Below the pieces are notes generated by a model. The model was given only the letters and a program-made list of their open reading frames with translations, was not told the DNA's origin and searched no databases. 64,000 nt of DNA from Inia geoffrensis (taxonomy: Eukaryota; Chordata; Mammalia; Artiodactyla; Iniidae). Each line of letters opens with the position of its first letter. Position 1 is the first letter of the stretch. The translations under genes and the position numbers were made by a program. Below are positions 11,770-23,104 of the stretch, piece by piece. The stretch is from the NCBI GenBank assembly GCA_036417435.1, contig CM070900.1:29737496-29801495 (forward strand), written 5' to 3'.

Positions 11770-12025
11770 AGCATTTTGGGTGAATGCACCAGCTTTGAGG
11801 TCCACAACTCTGGGTTCAAATCACACTTCAACCATTTACTTGGGGTAGGACTTCAGTCAGTTGCTTGACCTGTCTAAGTCTCTGTTTTGTCGATGGTAAA
11901 CTGTGGATAGTAATCACCTCACAAGTTTGCTATAAGAGTTAAAATGATATAATAAATAAGTATTTGGTCTAATAACCAGCACTAAGGAGGCACTCCATAA
12001 ATGGTAGTCAGTGTTGTTGCTGTTA
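11770..12025 (+). repeat. MIR SINE
   Basis: The blocks 'ctttgaggtccacaactctgggttcaaatcacac', 'accatttactt', 'gacctgtctaagtctctgtttt' and 'ctaataaccagcactaaggaggcactccataaatg' follow MIR order on the plus strand. Confidence 0.85.
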
Positions 12026-12469
12026 TCTGATTAGCTTTTTGAGAATATTAATTGAAAATCAAGCTTTTATAATAATTGGGGACACTGTATTTTCTCCATG
12101 ACAGCCATGATCATATTATTTAGAGACATTTGCATTAGATACCACTTGTGATCTATTTCCAAGTACTGTTTTCACTTTGGATGATTTCATTATATCATGA
12201 GATTGGCGTAATTTTAATCATGGCTTGTTCATCCCAGCCAAGATAACTAACTTGTGCTACTCTGAGCATGACTTGCTCTAGCTCTTAAGGGATACTGTTC
12301 CCCTTACAAAGATCATCCTCCCAAATCTTGTCAAAGACCACCCTCTCTTTATTTGAAATCTACTCGGAACCTTACTTTGGCTGTTAAAATTTCCTGATGA
12401 ATTTCAACTACCTTATATCAATATTACTGCCTTATAGCAGAGATTTTAAGCTTTGTATATCACACACAG
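12026..12469. other. No recognised feature
   Basis: Unique AT-rich DNA. Confidence 0.4.
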
Positions 12470-12600
12470 AACATTCACTTAACAAATGTTTATTGGGTAC
12501 CAAGTTTATGCAAGGTATTATTCTAGGTACCAGAAATACAACGCTGAACAAGTCAGAGAAAGTTCCTACGCTCTTTTGATTCCTAACTTTTAGTGATAGG
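12470..12600 (-). repeat. L2 3' end fragment
   Basis: AACAAATGTTTATTGGGTACCAAG, then 'tattattctaggtaccagaaatacaacgctgaacaagtcagagaaagt', is the reverse of the L2 3' terminus (ttattgagtgcctact... aacaaaacagacaaagt). Confidence 0.75.
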
Positions 12601-12626
12601 AGATAAAAATAAAAAATAAAAACATA

Positions 12627-12832
12627 GGGCTTCCCTGGTGGCACAGTGGTTGAGAGTCCGCCTGCTGATGCAGGGGACACGGGTTCGTGCCCCGGTCCGG
12701 GAGGATCCCACGTGCCGCGGAGCGGCTGGGCCCGTGAGCCATGGCCGCTGAGCCTGCGCGTCCGGAGCCTGTGCTCTGCAACGGGAGAGGCCACAGCGGT
12801 GAGAGGCCCGCGTACCACAAAATAAATAAATA
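12627..12832 (+). repeat. CHR-type SINE, short form
   Basis: A CpG-rich short-subfamily copy with B box GTTCGTGCC and an (AATA)n tail at 12819-12840. AATAAAAAC-like flanks on both sides suggest a target duplication inside A-rich sequence. The 140-, 92- and 76-codon minus-strand ORFs here are SINE antisense shadows. Confidence 0.95.
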
Positions 12833-12844
12833 AATAATAAAAAC

Positions 12845-13224
12845 CTAAACCCAATAAACAAATTGGTCTCAGTTAGTAACCTGGAAAAGGGAAAAATTAA
12901 ATTAGTTGATTTGAGAAGAACTGGAAAGGGTGCTGATCATCAGGAAAGGCAGCATCCTAGTTTATGGCCTCCCTTGAAATGCACTGCACAACCCCAGAAG
13001 GTGCTGCTTATATAGATTCCACTAAGAGGGTCTGTGAGCTAAGAGCTAAATGGCACACGAGGAATGGCATGCAAAGATCTAGGTAAAGAGCATTTCTATA
13101 GAAGGGAAAAGAGAGACCAAAGACCCTAGAGAAGGAATGAGCTCAGTATGCTCAAACAGAAAGGACAATGGACTGCAGTATGTGAGCATGGGGGCAGATG
13201 CCCAAAGATAATGTGAGAAAGGTA
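12845..13224. repeat. Unclassified, possible L2 remnant
   Basis: At 13040-13210 the order 'gagctaaatggcacacgagg', 'gcatttctatagaaggg', 'agagaaggaatgagc' loosely resembles an inverted L2 segment, in keeping with the L2 end at 12470. The match is weak. Confidence 0.3.
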
Positions 13225-13435
13225 GGCATTATGGCTCCCAGGACCAAATACATAACATTACTTATATAGCTTTTTCAAAATATGGATACGTGGGCCCCAC
13301 CACAGACCAATTAAATCACTATCACTAAAGGTGGAGTCCAGGGTCTCTGTGTGTGTGTGTGTGTGTGTGTGTGCATGTGTGTGTGTGTTTGTGTGTGTTT
13401 TAAAGTTTCCTAAATGATATTAAAATGCAGCCAGC
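13225..13435. repeat. MER5A-like MITE holding a GT microsatellite
   Basis: 'atggatacgtgggccccaccacagaccaattaaatcactatc' and 'cctaaatgatattaaaatgcagccagc' are MER5A-like pieces. Between them lies an interrupted (GT)n tract at about 13349-13400. Confidence 0.6.
13349..13400. repeat. (GT)n microsatellite
   Basis: About 50 bp of GT dinucleotides broken by GCAT and TTT. It sits within the MER5-like element. Confidence 0.95.
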
Positions 13436-14569
13436 ATTAAAAGCAAAGAACTTTGTAATCAGTGATCAGGGGTTATGATTACTATGTGGCATTTTTCACG
13501 AATGTTCCTGGTTAATTTTTCATGTCTCGGTAACCCATTAAAAGTTTGTGTTCCAGGCATTTCTAATCATCACGTCTTTGCAAAATGCCAACTAGAGACC
13601 TGTGCATGCAATAGTTGTAGTGTTGTGCAAGATGCACGATACAAGGCTGTGATTGTCTTCTGTGGGCCTAAATCTGCTTCGAGTGCACTACAGAAACAGA
13701 CTCAGGCTTCTAGGCATATTCCCAATTACATTTTAAAAAATAAACAAACAGGTGCATGCAAACACCAGCACTTAGCAGCTGGCTGCCATGCATTTCCTCC
13801 AGGGAAATGAAGATACTGGCTAGGAGTTCTCCAAAGTATTGAAAAAGAGACAAAGGAAGGTTCTTTTGCTTTGGGGTTAGGAGGTGAACAACACAGGAGT
13901 TCTGGACCATGAGAGGGGTCAATACCCCCAAATGCGGATAAACATTCACCACGATATTCATCTTGTCAGAGTCCCAGTGATCTCTCCAAGAGGAAAGAAT
14001 GGCTCCCCCCAGTTTTAAAAGTCAGAAAGCACAAGTACAGGGGAAAGATCTACCAGAGGAAGTTCACATGAAAAGCAAGAGGGAGAGCATGAGCAAAAAA
14101 CTGTGGTGTTTGGAAGTGACTGTTGGCATGTGTTAGAATTCCAAAGAGTCACTCCAGGATTGTTTGAGGTAGATATAGCTGGGACATCTGTCACCACAAT
14201 GGCAGCCAGGGTCGGTTTTGATAAATGTCTGTGTCATGTGCTCAGTTTAAGAGAAGGCCCTTCCCAACTGGAAGAGAATCATTCTTCAATTGTGGTTGAC
14301 AGGAATTGCTAGAAGTCCAGGGAGACTTCTGGGTAATAGAGGATAGGGAAAAAAAGTTACATCCTTGGTAGTTTATTCCTGAAATGGTGATAGTGGGGCA
14401 CAAAAGTAGCTGTCAGCACTCCAGACTCACAGTCAACAGTCTTCCTCCCTGTACTGTTCCAAAATTTGACCTGTAGGCATGGCTGACCTTAAACAAGGCT
14501 TTCAACATCCTATAATATTTACATATGCTTTGATACTCTGATTCTAGCTATTTATAATAGGGTTTTTGA
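13436..14569. other. No recognised feature
   Basis: Unique sequence. The 111-codon ORF at 13475-13810 has no domain. Its initial frame has no splice or promoter context, and the opposite strand is equally open. Confidence 0.4.
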
Positions 14570-14885
14570 ATTTGAACCTGGGTTTGACTCTGACATCTGC
14601 CACTTACTGGGTGACTCACACAAACCACTAGCAGGCAAGCTCCATGAGGATGGGGCTTTAAACCTGATTTTTTTATAAGAATACACCACTGAAAAAATTA
14701 AAACCAGATCCAAACCAAAATTAAAAAGAACTTTAAAGCCTTTGTCTCCTTTGCCTTAGTTTTTGCATCTTTAAAATGGGAATGATTATACTGCCTCTCT
14801 TATAGATTTGTTAAGTATTAAATGAAATAATGCAAGCAAAGCACTTTGTGTGTTGCAAAGGAATGGTAAACATTCAATATTATTA
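14570..14885 (+). repeat. MIR SINE split by ~110 bp
   Basis: The 5' part (14570-14635) reads 'gaatttgaacctgggtttgactctgacatctgccacttactgg'. The 3' part (14748-14885) reads 'cctttgccttagtttttgcatctttaaaatgggaatgat … gcaagcaaagcacttt'. The intervening 14636-14747 is A-rich and not MIR, and looks like an old insertion. Confidence 0.75.
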
Positions 14886-16586
14886 GCTGAGGAAAAATTA
14901 GTGTGAGTATAATGCCTTTCATCAGAATATTGATAATGATAAGATAACTTTGCAATTATCTATAAATATTTTAACAATAGAAGGGTGATCTCTCAGGCTA
15001 CCTAACAATCACTATCTTGAGTATATGATCCCAAATGTAAGCTCCAAACTTCAAACTAAGTACTGTATTTCTAATGATAGTTAAAAATTATATCGAGATC
15101 TTTGATTCACCTATTTCAGCATCTTTGCTTTGAAAACTCCTCCCCTTTCATTCTGAGCTCAGTCTAGGAAAGAATAAAATCACCATGGTGACAACTGCCC
15201 TCTCTTTAGAGCACATTCAAATTTATGTTGGGCTTTTCTTGAATGCTGCTGTGTCTTGCCTTTGAATTGGGTCTTGGAGTCACTCCAAGGTCAGGGGAAT
15301 TTCTTTATCACGTAAGGTGGCCTTCAAGGATACAAAAGAGCAATTTGGAGTTCATGATCTGGAATGGATAAATTTGAAAATAAATAATCCTATCATATTT
15401 GAATCAGGTGAATAATTTACCACGGCCCTCATGTTAAAGAAGTTGTGACTAAGAGCCTCACACAACCAAAATGTATGTATAATACCGTTTTTTCCCTAGA
15501 CTGTCTGATCAAGACATTGACTGAGTGACTATTACTTACTCAGAAAGCTGCCATTCATAATATGTAACATCAGCTTGGGTTCTGATACTGATGTGATAGA
15601 GTAAACAAATTTGGGTCTTTTTGTTTTATATTAAACAATGATGAATTATACTGTGAAAAAAAAAAGTGCTATTTCAATGCCTGTCCAACTTAGGAGAGAG
15701 AAGCTGAAAAACAATATTCAGGTAAGGCTGGGTGATGAACTGAAGCTTTAGTGAGTACAGAAGTTATGAGTCTGGAGTGTCCCATGGAGCACTGTGGGAA
15801 TCAAATGAGATAATGTATGTATGGCTAGTCCTTAGCAGAGCCAACCCATGATACTATATGGTCTCCATATGCTAGCTACTATTAAGTTCCAGAATTTATT
15901 ATTATTGTTGCTGTTGTTATTGAATTTCAACATTTGGTCTAAAATATATCTACATTTGGGGGAAATTCTCAATCTGTTTTGTATACATAAAGAACTAATA
16001 TGGCTCTCCAAAGCAATCCCACAACACAGAGCTTATGGGTAATTAGAGGCAAAATCCTGGATATCCTATAGATACATCTTCAAAATATTAGTCAGTATAG
16101 GCAGAGGGGTTTTGACAAAATAGTTAGAACTCACTGCTTTGCAATGAATTTGGGAAAGCGTGATATGGTGTCTCTTATTACAAAATCCCTATAACCTTCC
16201 TCCCAGTACCCTCACCAAAAAATCACTACCATCTCTTATACCTGAATGAGAAAGCACACCAAAAGCAGAATCATCCTATAATGGCTAATTTCACACGTCC
16301 TCATCTAAACCAATGATCTTCAATATTCGATTGACGTAAGGAGGAAGCTTTAGAGCGGTAGACTAGGCAACTTTTCTGAAAGCATTTCCCTTGACAACCT
16401 CAGCTTACATACACACACACACAGACTGTAGTAGAGAATTATTTGTCTCATGGATCATCCTGCTTCATGTCCTGTTAAAATAGTCATGCCATTATGCAGG
16501 AGCACCATCTCTTTGCTCTCCATTGCCCTACCAATGGGTTTTTCTACCCCACTGCTGGCAATCCATGATGACTCCTAACAGTTAAA
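14886..16586. other. No recognised feature
   Basis: Unique AT-rich sequence with a short (CA)n at about 16411-16424. The 64-codon ORF at 15848 is low-complexity and unsupported. Confidence 0.4.
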
Positions 16587-16600
16587 ACTGAATGGGTCAT

Positions 16601-16697
16601 GGGACTTCCCTGGTGGTACAATGCAGGGGGCATAGGTCCAATCCCTGGTCAGGGAACTAAGATCCCACGTGCCGTATGGTGTGGCCAAAAAAAAAAC
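16601..16697 (+). repeat. CHR/Bov-tA-like SINE, internally deleted
   Basis: Only about 97 bp. GGGACTTCCCTGGTGG joins directly to ACAATGCAGGGGGC, so the segment between A box and anticodon region is missing. It then runs through a decayed B box (GGTCCAATCCC) to GGTGTGGCC and an A10 tail. A perfect 12-bp target duplication, ACTGAATGGGTC, lies at 16587-16598 and 16698-16709, so it is one complete insertion. Confidence 0.92.
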
Positions 16698-16709
16698 ACT
16701 GAATGGGTC

Positions 16710-17019
16710 CTTTAAGGAAACTCAGTGGTCAGTGACATTTCTTTCCTGAAGCCCCTGTAGTCATATCCTCGTCCCAGGAGGGACATCCGTGTGTACTTTG
16801 GGGCTTCTCGACCAATTTAATATCTCAATCTGTGATACCAATGATTCGTCTGACAGTGGTGGGCCTCTGAAACACTACTATAGTGACACTGGTGACCTCA
16901 CTAAAGCTCATATATCTACTACATTTTCAATTAATTCACTTATTCTCTCTATGCCAATCCCATCAAAGTTCTTAGATGTAGTAACACAAATATGAAATGA
17001 ACTCAGGGAAGGACCCTCA
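16710..17019. other. No recognised feature
   Basis: Unique. The 68-codon ORF at 16789 has no domain. Confidence 0.4.
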
Positions 17020-17150
17020 GCAGAAAGAATTCACTCATTCATTCAGACACTATTTATTGAGCACCTATAATGTCCCAAGCAGCTGGTTAGGCTTTGGGGA
17101 TTTAGTAATAAGGAAGCCAGACACAGTGGCTGCCCTCTAGGAAATTAGTT
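17020..17150 (-). repeat. L2 3' end fragment
   Basis: ATTCACTCATTCATTCAGACACTATTTATTGAGCACCTATAATG, then 'gctttggggatttagtaataaggaagccagacacagtggctgccctc', is a clear reversed L2 terminus. Confidence 0.85.
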
Positions 17151-18024
17151 TCCTAAGGAGAAAAGCCTGAATCAAGTTGGCTATTCCAAAAAGGTTTCCT
17201 GAATTTAAATCACAAAAAGAAGTGGCCACTGAGAGTCCTCACCCGAAAGCTGTGGTTTAGAGAAGAGATTCCCCAATAATTGTCTACAGACCAGTGCTGC
17301 CTCCCCGACCCACGTTTTCATCACTTCGTGGTGGAATGAGCAAAAGGAGACCTTCACCGACCTTATATTCCACAAATTCTCTATGTAAACCCTCCTTTCT
17401 GCTTACAGTGGTTCCTCTGTGGAATTTGCTCACTCCATTTACTTCTTGCCAGCTTCTTACACCGCAATATTTCCCAACCATATTTCCATCATTACCATCC
17501 CAATGGCCACCCTCTCACACCATCGGCATTATTTCTTACTATTTTTACATATCTTCATAAATTTTTGTTTTTTAAACACACTATTTTAAAAGTTAATGAT
17601 GAAAGGCTTAAGCATAAGAAACGGTATTGTTTGCTATGGCTAGAAGGTAGCTGTAAAAATAAATTTAATTTTTAAAACGTTCCTCATTTCAAACTACATA
17701 CAGTTAGCTAATGAAAGCTCTGAGTCTGAGCCTGCTATCTTTTTTTTTCCTAAAAGAGAGAAAAGAACAAGTTTAAGGGAGTTGTTAAAACCTTAGTAGA
17801 TATAAACTGAGATGCTCTTCTTGAATTAATGGACTTATCAGAGAAATCTGAAATGGGAATAACTTCCTCATTGCTCTGTTTCCCTGTTTCACTGTTCTAT
17901 TAATCACTTCAGTGCCCTGTACCACCAGTGACACTCATTTTGCCTTTTGGGTAATACTGCTATAATAATATGATGACTGTTGTTGCTACTGCTAATGACA
18001 ATAGTCATAATAATTAAAATAACA
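17151..18024. other. No recognised feature
   Basis: Unique DNA. The facing 65- and 88-codon ORFs at 17284-17560 are mutual shadows in a C/T-rich stretch. Confidence 0.4.
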
Positions 18025-18300
18025 ACAACAGCAAAAATAAAAGTGCTTACTATAAGCCCAGCACTGTTTTATGGATTTTTACATTTTTACACGGAATAAC
18101 TAACTGACTCTTCCTAACAGCCCATGAGGGAAGCATTTATATACATGGGAACCTGGAGCCCTTGAAAGTTTAGTAACATGATCAAGCCTGCCAAGTTTAA
18201 GAGCAGTCACTGATCAAACCTCAGCTCTAAGTCATACAGACCTTGTTTCTAGCTTCATCATTGACTTTGCAACCCTGGGCAAGTCACTTTGATGCCACTT
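18025..18300 (-). repeat. MIR copies in opposite orientation
   Basis: 18025-18245 reads as a reversed MIR ('gtgcttactataagcccagcactgtttt', 'cagcccatgagggaagc'). At 18215-18300 a forward MIR core appears ('cagaccttgtttctagcttc…ccctgggcaagtcacttt'). The two abut head to head. Confidence 0.65.
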
Positions 18301-18714
18301 TGCAGAAAAAACTGAAACTTTGAGAGGTGACAATTAAATTATGTTTTTTCCACTATTACTTAGATGGGAATTCACCTTCTTGGGTTCCGCTGAGATGACC
18401 TTTCTTATTTCATGTAACTCTTAATTGAAAAAACTAATTCGTGAACTGTTTTATATGTGTGTCTTTTAAGAGAATATAGTATGTTAAATGTGGTAAAAGT
18501 TTGTAAGTCCTTTTTGCTTTCTAAAAGGTTCAATTACATTGCAAGTATAAGTTGGTGCTTTAAAAGAATGAAAGAAGTGATATGAAATTCAGAGGTAAGG
18601 GTTATCATTGTAGTTATCATCATGGGCAGCATGCGTAAGGGAAAGCACCAGAGAATGGATGGCACAGAATGAGCCATGAATAATGGCTGGGGATTTGATA
18701 AGCGCACAGCAGAA
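18301..18714. other. No recognised feature
   Basis: Unique AT-rich sequence. Confidence 0.4.
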
Positions 18715-18920
18715 TAACAACAAGGGCTGCTTACTGAGGGCCTATTACACACCACCTACTGTGCTAGACTTTCACTGCAACCACTTCAAAACATTTGCCA
18801 CAATGTTAGCCAGGAGTCGACATCATCTCATTTTACAGATAAAGAAAGTGAGACTCAGATATTAAACATGCTTCTCAAGGTTAAATAGCTAACACATGAC
18901 AGCAGAAGGCTTCAAGTACT
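18715..18920 (-). repeat. MIR SINE
   Basis: The blocks 'ggcctattacacaccacctactgtgctagac', 'catctcattttacagataaagaaagtgagactcag' and 'ggttaaatagctaacacatgacagcag' follow the reversed MIR order. Confidence 0.85.
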
Positions 18921-19164
18921 ACTCTCTTCCTCCCCTTCTTCTTCCTCCTCCTTTTTACTGAATTCGTATGCCAGCGTTTGCATTATGAGCTTTCAGGCTT
19001 TATTTGAGCATTTCTTTTCCAGATTGGGTTCAGAACCGAGGCAGTTGGACTGCGTCTGACTTAAGAACCAGGCTGGGTCTGACTTAAGCTGGACTGGGTC
19101 CAGGGTGAGGCTTCAGGTGAATAAAATTTTGTTTTAAGGCTGAACAAGTAGGTTAACCTTACCA

Positions 19165-20255
19165 AAGATAATCTTGCATTACAGGGACCACAATGGAGGA
19201 ACTTTCAACCATCTTAACATAAGCTTATCCATTTATGAGGTGCCCTAGAGAAAAAGGAGTCTCAGGTATAGGCACTCACTACAAAGGGTAGAGGGAAAAT
19301 TATTATTCCTTCCTCTGTAGTTTCTGATGACCAGAATGAAACTTAATGGGACACCACACTCACTCCAGAACCTAGATGGGATCCTGGGAAAACTGGCAGA
19401 AGCTGGCGAAGGGTGAGAATTCTTCCCAAAGTCAGCTGTCCCGGACCTGTATCTTTGGTGTCTGGTCAAGAGAGGAAGGTAAAATTTCATAGAGTCCTGA
19501 AACAGGACAGAAAGAGGCAGGGCACAACCTTTAAAAGAATGACATAGCCATTGAGGATATGACAAAAACTGGTTAGGACCGACTACGTCCACGATGGCAG
19601 AAGATGTGACTTCCAGTGGACCTTGAGCCTCATTATACACTCATTATAATAGATCAGCATACTAAATGACACACTCACAGGCAGCAGACAGTTCAGAGGC
19701 CAAACATAAAAGGCCAAAAAGTGGGCGGTGGCCTGATTTCTAGGAATCCCCGCCCCTTCCCTGAATAGTTGCAATAACCCTCCCACTCATTAGCCTATGA
19801 AATTACCCAGCCCGTAAAAACTAACCACCCCATATTTTGGGGCCTCTGGCCTTCTGAGACGACCCACACTCTGTCTGTGGAGTGTTTCTCCCATGGCCCC
19901 TCTCACTTTCTGAGACGACCCCATGGCCTGGGGCCACTCTTGCGTTTTGAGACATTCTGTCTATGGAATGTGCATCTCTCTAAATAAGTCCACTTCTTAC
20001 TTATCACTTTGTCTCTCACTGAATTCTCATCTGCAACGAGACATCAAGGACCTGAGTTTCATTAAATCCTGAGACCAGGTGTGTGATCTCAATTAAAAGA
20101 CAGAGGGTTCAAGTCCCAATCTGGGCTGGGTGGTTTCAGTCCCTTCTTTTCCAAGCTTGGATTAGCAGGAAAAAAACATTGATTATGGATCCTGTCTCTC
20201 CCAGGGATGCCGATTGCCTCTTGTTTATTTCATTTCGTGTCCAGAGAACTTGATT
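19165..20255 (+). repeat. Probable ERV1-like LTR region
   Basis: GC-richer than its surroundings. It contains 'tgggcggtggcctgatttctaggaatccccgccccttccc', repeated 'cttctgagacgacc' units (19853, 19907) and 'gcatctctctaaataagtccacttcttacttatcactttgtctctcactgaattc', which looks like an LTR promoter, poly(A)-signal and U5 stretch. A TG-start candidate is TGACATAGCC at 19540. The true LTR borders are uncertain, since no paired LTR lies in the window. The 131-codon minus-strand ORF is a shadow. Confidence 0.5.
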
Positions 20256-21770
20256 TGGCAACTGGGAGGTTGAGGGGCCCCCAAATATGGCCAGACAGAA
20301 ATGCAGGTTGCACTCTGTCTGTGGCCCGATTCTACTGAGTGTTGCCAGCTCTCAGGGGAACTGAGATTTTCTTTCTTATGTCTATCTTTGAGATATGGCT
20401 GTGGATCTTGGGAGGGCAATATCCTTTGCATCCTCTTTGGGGACTCCTCTTGTGTTCACAGCGTTGTTCAACACCACCAAGAATATGTATTGTTTGTCCT
20501 GGCTGAAATCTGACAAGATATTCAAAAGGATTTTTTCTAAGTGGCCTTATGTTCAGAAGTTGGTCAAGTTGGAAGTTGATATTCAGAGCCTTATAGGAAC
20601 TTTCTTTCAGGCCTTCTTCCCAAAGCTAAAATGAAACTACGGATCCACAGGGAAAGAAAAGCATTCTGAAACTACTGTGGAAGAATTTACTAAAACATTC
20701 CAAAGACACCCAGCTCTAAATCTAGGACACGGGAATCTTTTGATTTCCATCTTAGTTGAAGATCTTCTTCCTGCTATAAAGAAGCAAACTGAGCATAATG
20801 TAGTTGGATGGCTGGGTCAGCCTCTGGATATCATTCAGGTTACAACCCAATTCTTTGAGAAACTAAAAACAAACAGCTTTATTTGTATTTGTCTTACAAA
20901 TCTAGTGTTTACAAGAACAGAAATGTGACTATAGAAAAAATTCAAAGCCCACTTATCCTTTTTACCAACCCCAAAGCCTCCCCCATTCATCTGAAAGGCT
21001 TACAGATATTGTAAAAGTCTGGATTTAGGAAACAAAATCCCTTTTCTGAGAAACTTAAATCCTTTCTCTGTGTTCTCTGAGATGTAAATGCTCTACCTGG
21101 TCTTCTCTAGGAACCCAGAGCCATCTCTTGAAATGCAAAATTCAGGAAGGTAATTCTTATTAGAAAAAAAAAAAAAAAAAGAAGAAGCTATTTGGGAATT
21201 AGGTGAATGAAAATTCTTAAAAGTCTTTTCCACAAATATTAGTAAAAGCTTTAGCCATCTGAGCAGATAACCTTAACTTATTCTATGTGCCAGAAACACA
21301 ATTTGGATTCAACTGTTCTTTTATAAGCTAGTGAGTTTTGCATTATTTTATTTGTCTCATGGCTAAAATTTTAAAACAAAAGCTGTAAGATCTCTGAGTT
21401 TGTCTGTAAGTTTATATATGTCTATGTATATATGTTATAGATGTGTGATATTTTATCTACCTCCAGATGATATTGCCAAATTTAATTTGTAAATAGTTCT
21501 ATTTAATTGTCTCAAAGACAAACAACTGTTTATATATATCAAATATACTCTCAGAAATATAGAAACTAACTAAACTGTTTTTCATGTTTCATGATCTAGG
21601 ATAATCTTCAGAAAATAAAAGCTAGTTTAAGTTTGTTGGCTTAATTAAAACAGGCATATTTTTAGTGTTATCAACATTAAACATACTACTTTTATTCTAT
21701 CTTGGTTACTAACATTCAAATAAGCTCATGTTATCTCAGTTACAGAATTTATCAGCAAGAAAGATAGCTT
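20256..21770 (+). pseudogene. Probable decayed ERV internal region (gag-like)
   Basis: Directly after the LTR-like region. GATTTGGCAACTGGGAGGTTG at about 20260 could be a decayed primer-binding site. A frame at 20395-20634 and another at 20677-20928 carry weak retroviral gag-like texture: a leucine-rich helical segment and a short 'FQRHPALNL' stretch before a helix, comparable with gammaretroviral capsid. Both frames are closed by stops (20632 and 20926), and there is no pol or env ORF. The remainder to 21770 is AT-rich and open in no frame. The assignment is tentative, and no infectious potential is possible from such a fragment. Confidence 0.35.
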
Positions 21771-21783
21771 AAGACTATGGTCA

Positions 21784-22158
21784 GGGGCTTCCCTGGTGGC
21801 TTAGCGGTTGAGAGTCCGTCTGCCAATGCAGGGGACACGGGTTCGAGCCCTGGTCCAGGAAGATCCCACATGCCACGGAGCAACTGAGCCTGTGCGCCAC
21901 AACTGCTGAGCCTGTGCTCTAGCGCCCTCGAGCCACGGCTGCTGAGCCCACATGCCACAACTACTGAAGCCCGTGTGCCTAGAGCCCGTGCTCCACAGCA
22001 AGAGAGGCCACCGCGATGAGAGGCCTGCGCACTGCAGCGAAGAGTGGACCCCGCTCGCTGCAACTAGAGAAAAGCAACAAAGCAGCAACAAAGACCCAAA
22101 GCAGCCAGAAACACTAAATAAATTAAATAAAATAATAAAATTAATAAATTAAAAAAAA
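21784..22158 (+). repeat. CHR-type SINE, long form
   Basis: Long-subfamily SINE with B box GTTCGAGCC, two repeats of the 'gccacaac…tgctgagcc' middle block, and an AATAAATTAAATAAAA tail. A perfect 13-bp target duplication, AAGACTATGGTCA, lies at 21771-21783 and 22159-22171. The minus-strand ORFs of 103 and 96 codons are shadows. Confidence 0.97.
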
Positions 22159-22171
22159 AAGACTATGGTCA

Positions 22172-22354
22172 CCTGTTTAATGCCTCATGAAATTTTCATT
22201 AGTAATCTAAACATAATTGTTAAGAATAAGTAAATAAGTAGATGTAAATAAGATAAAAGTTTATAAATAAACTTTTCAACAATAATTATGCTTTATGGCA
22301 TGTCAACTTAAATATACTTTCCAAAATCTTTTTGGTCACTTGAAACCTTAATGC
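22172..22354 (+). repeat. Probable ERV internal sequence, continued
   Basis: AT-rich sequence that appears to continue the pre-SINE region ('…cacctgtttaatgcc…' through 'ctttttggtcacttgaaacc'). It is interrupted next by the Tigger-like MITE. The assignment rests on remembered ERV1 texture only. Confidence 0.3.
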
Positions 22355-22850
22355 TCTACAGTCTTAAGATGGGGTTACATTCCAATAAGCCCACTGTAAA
22401 TTGAAAATATAAGTTGAAAATGCATTTAATACCCTTAACCTACCAAACATCATAGTTTAGCTTAGCCTACCTTAAATGTGTTCAGAACACTTACATCAGC
22501 CTATAGTTGGGCAAAATCATCTAACGCAAAGCTTATTTTATAATAAAGAGTTGAATGTCTCGTGTAATTTATTGAATATCATACTGAAAGTAAAAAACAG
22601 AATGCTGGCACGGGTATAGAATGGTTTTAAGTGTATCGGTTTTTAACCCTCATGATTGAATATCTGACTGGGAGCTGCAGTTCACTGCCGCTGCCCAGCA
22701 TCACAAGAAAGCATCATACTACATGTACTAGGCCGAAAAAAGATCAAAATTCGAAGTACTGTTTCTACTGAACGTGAATCTCTTTTGCACCGTCATAAAG
22801 TTGAAAAATCTTAAGTCAAACCATCGTAAGTCAGGAACCATCTGTACTGA
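22355..22850. mobile_element. Tigger-like MITE (TcMar)
   Basis: About 500 bp of non-coding DNA with inverted sub-terminal words: CTTAAGATGGGGTTACATTCC near the left end and AACCATCGTAAGTCAGGAACC near the right. The interior 'cctaccaaacatcatagtttagcttagcctaccttaaatgtg' and 'aaaaatcttaagtcaaacc' belong to a mammalian Tigger-derived family. It carries no transposase ORF. Confidence 0.75.
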
Positions 22851-23104
22851 GATAAGTTAAACAATGACTGTTCAATGAATATCTAGATAATTTCCAAATA
22901 AGATAAAATATTGAAACATTAATTACTGAACATAGGTGTATCCACTTTCAACTTCTTTTTACAGAGGAACTAAAGATATTTGTAACTCTGAAATCAAGAC
23001 CCCCGGCACAGAGCAGTGAAAACTTTGAATCACCCGATGCAGGTTTCCAGCTGAGATGGAACAAGGCAACTGCTTTGTGGTGTCAGTGCTCATATTATAA
23101 ATAA

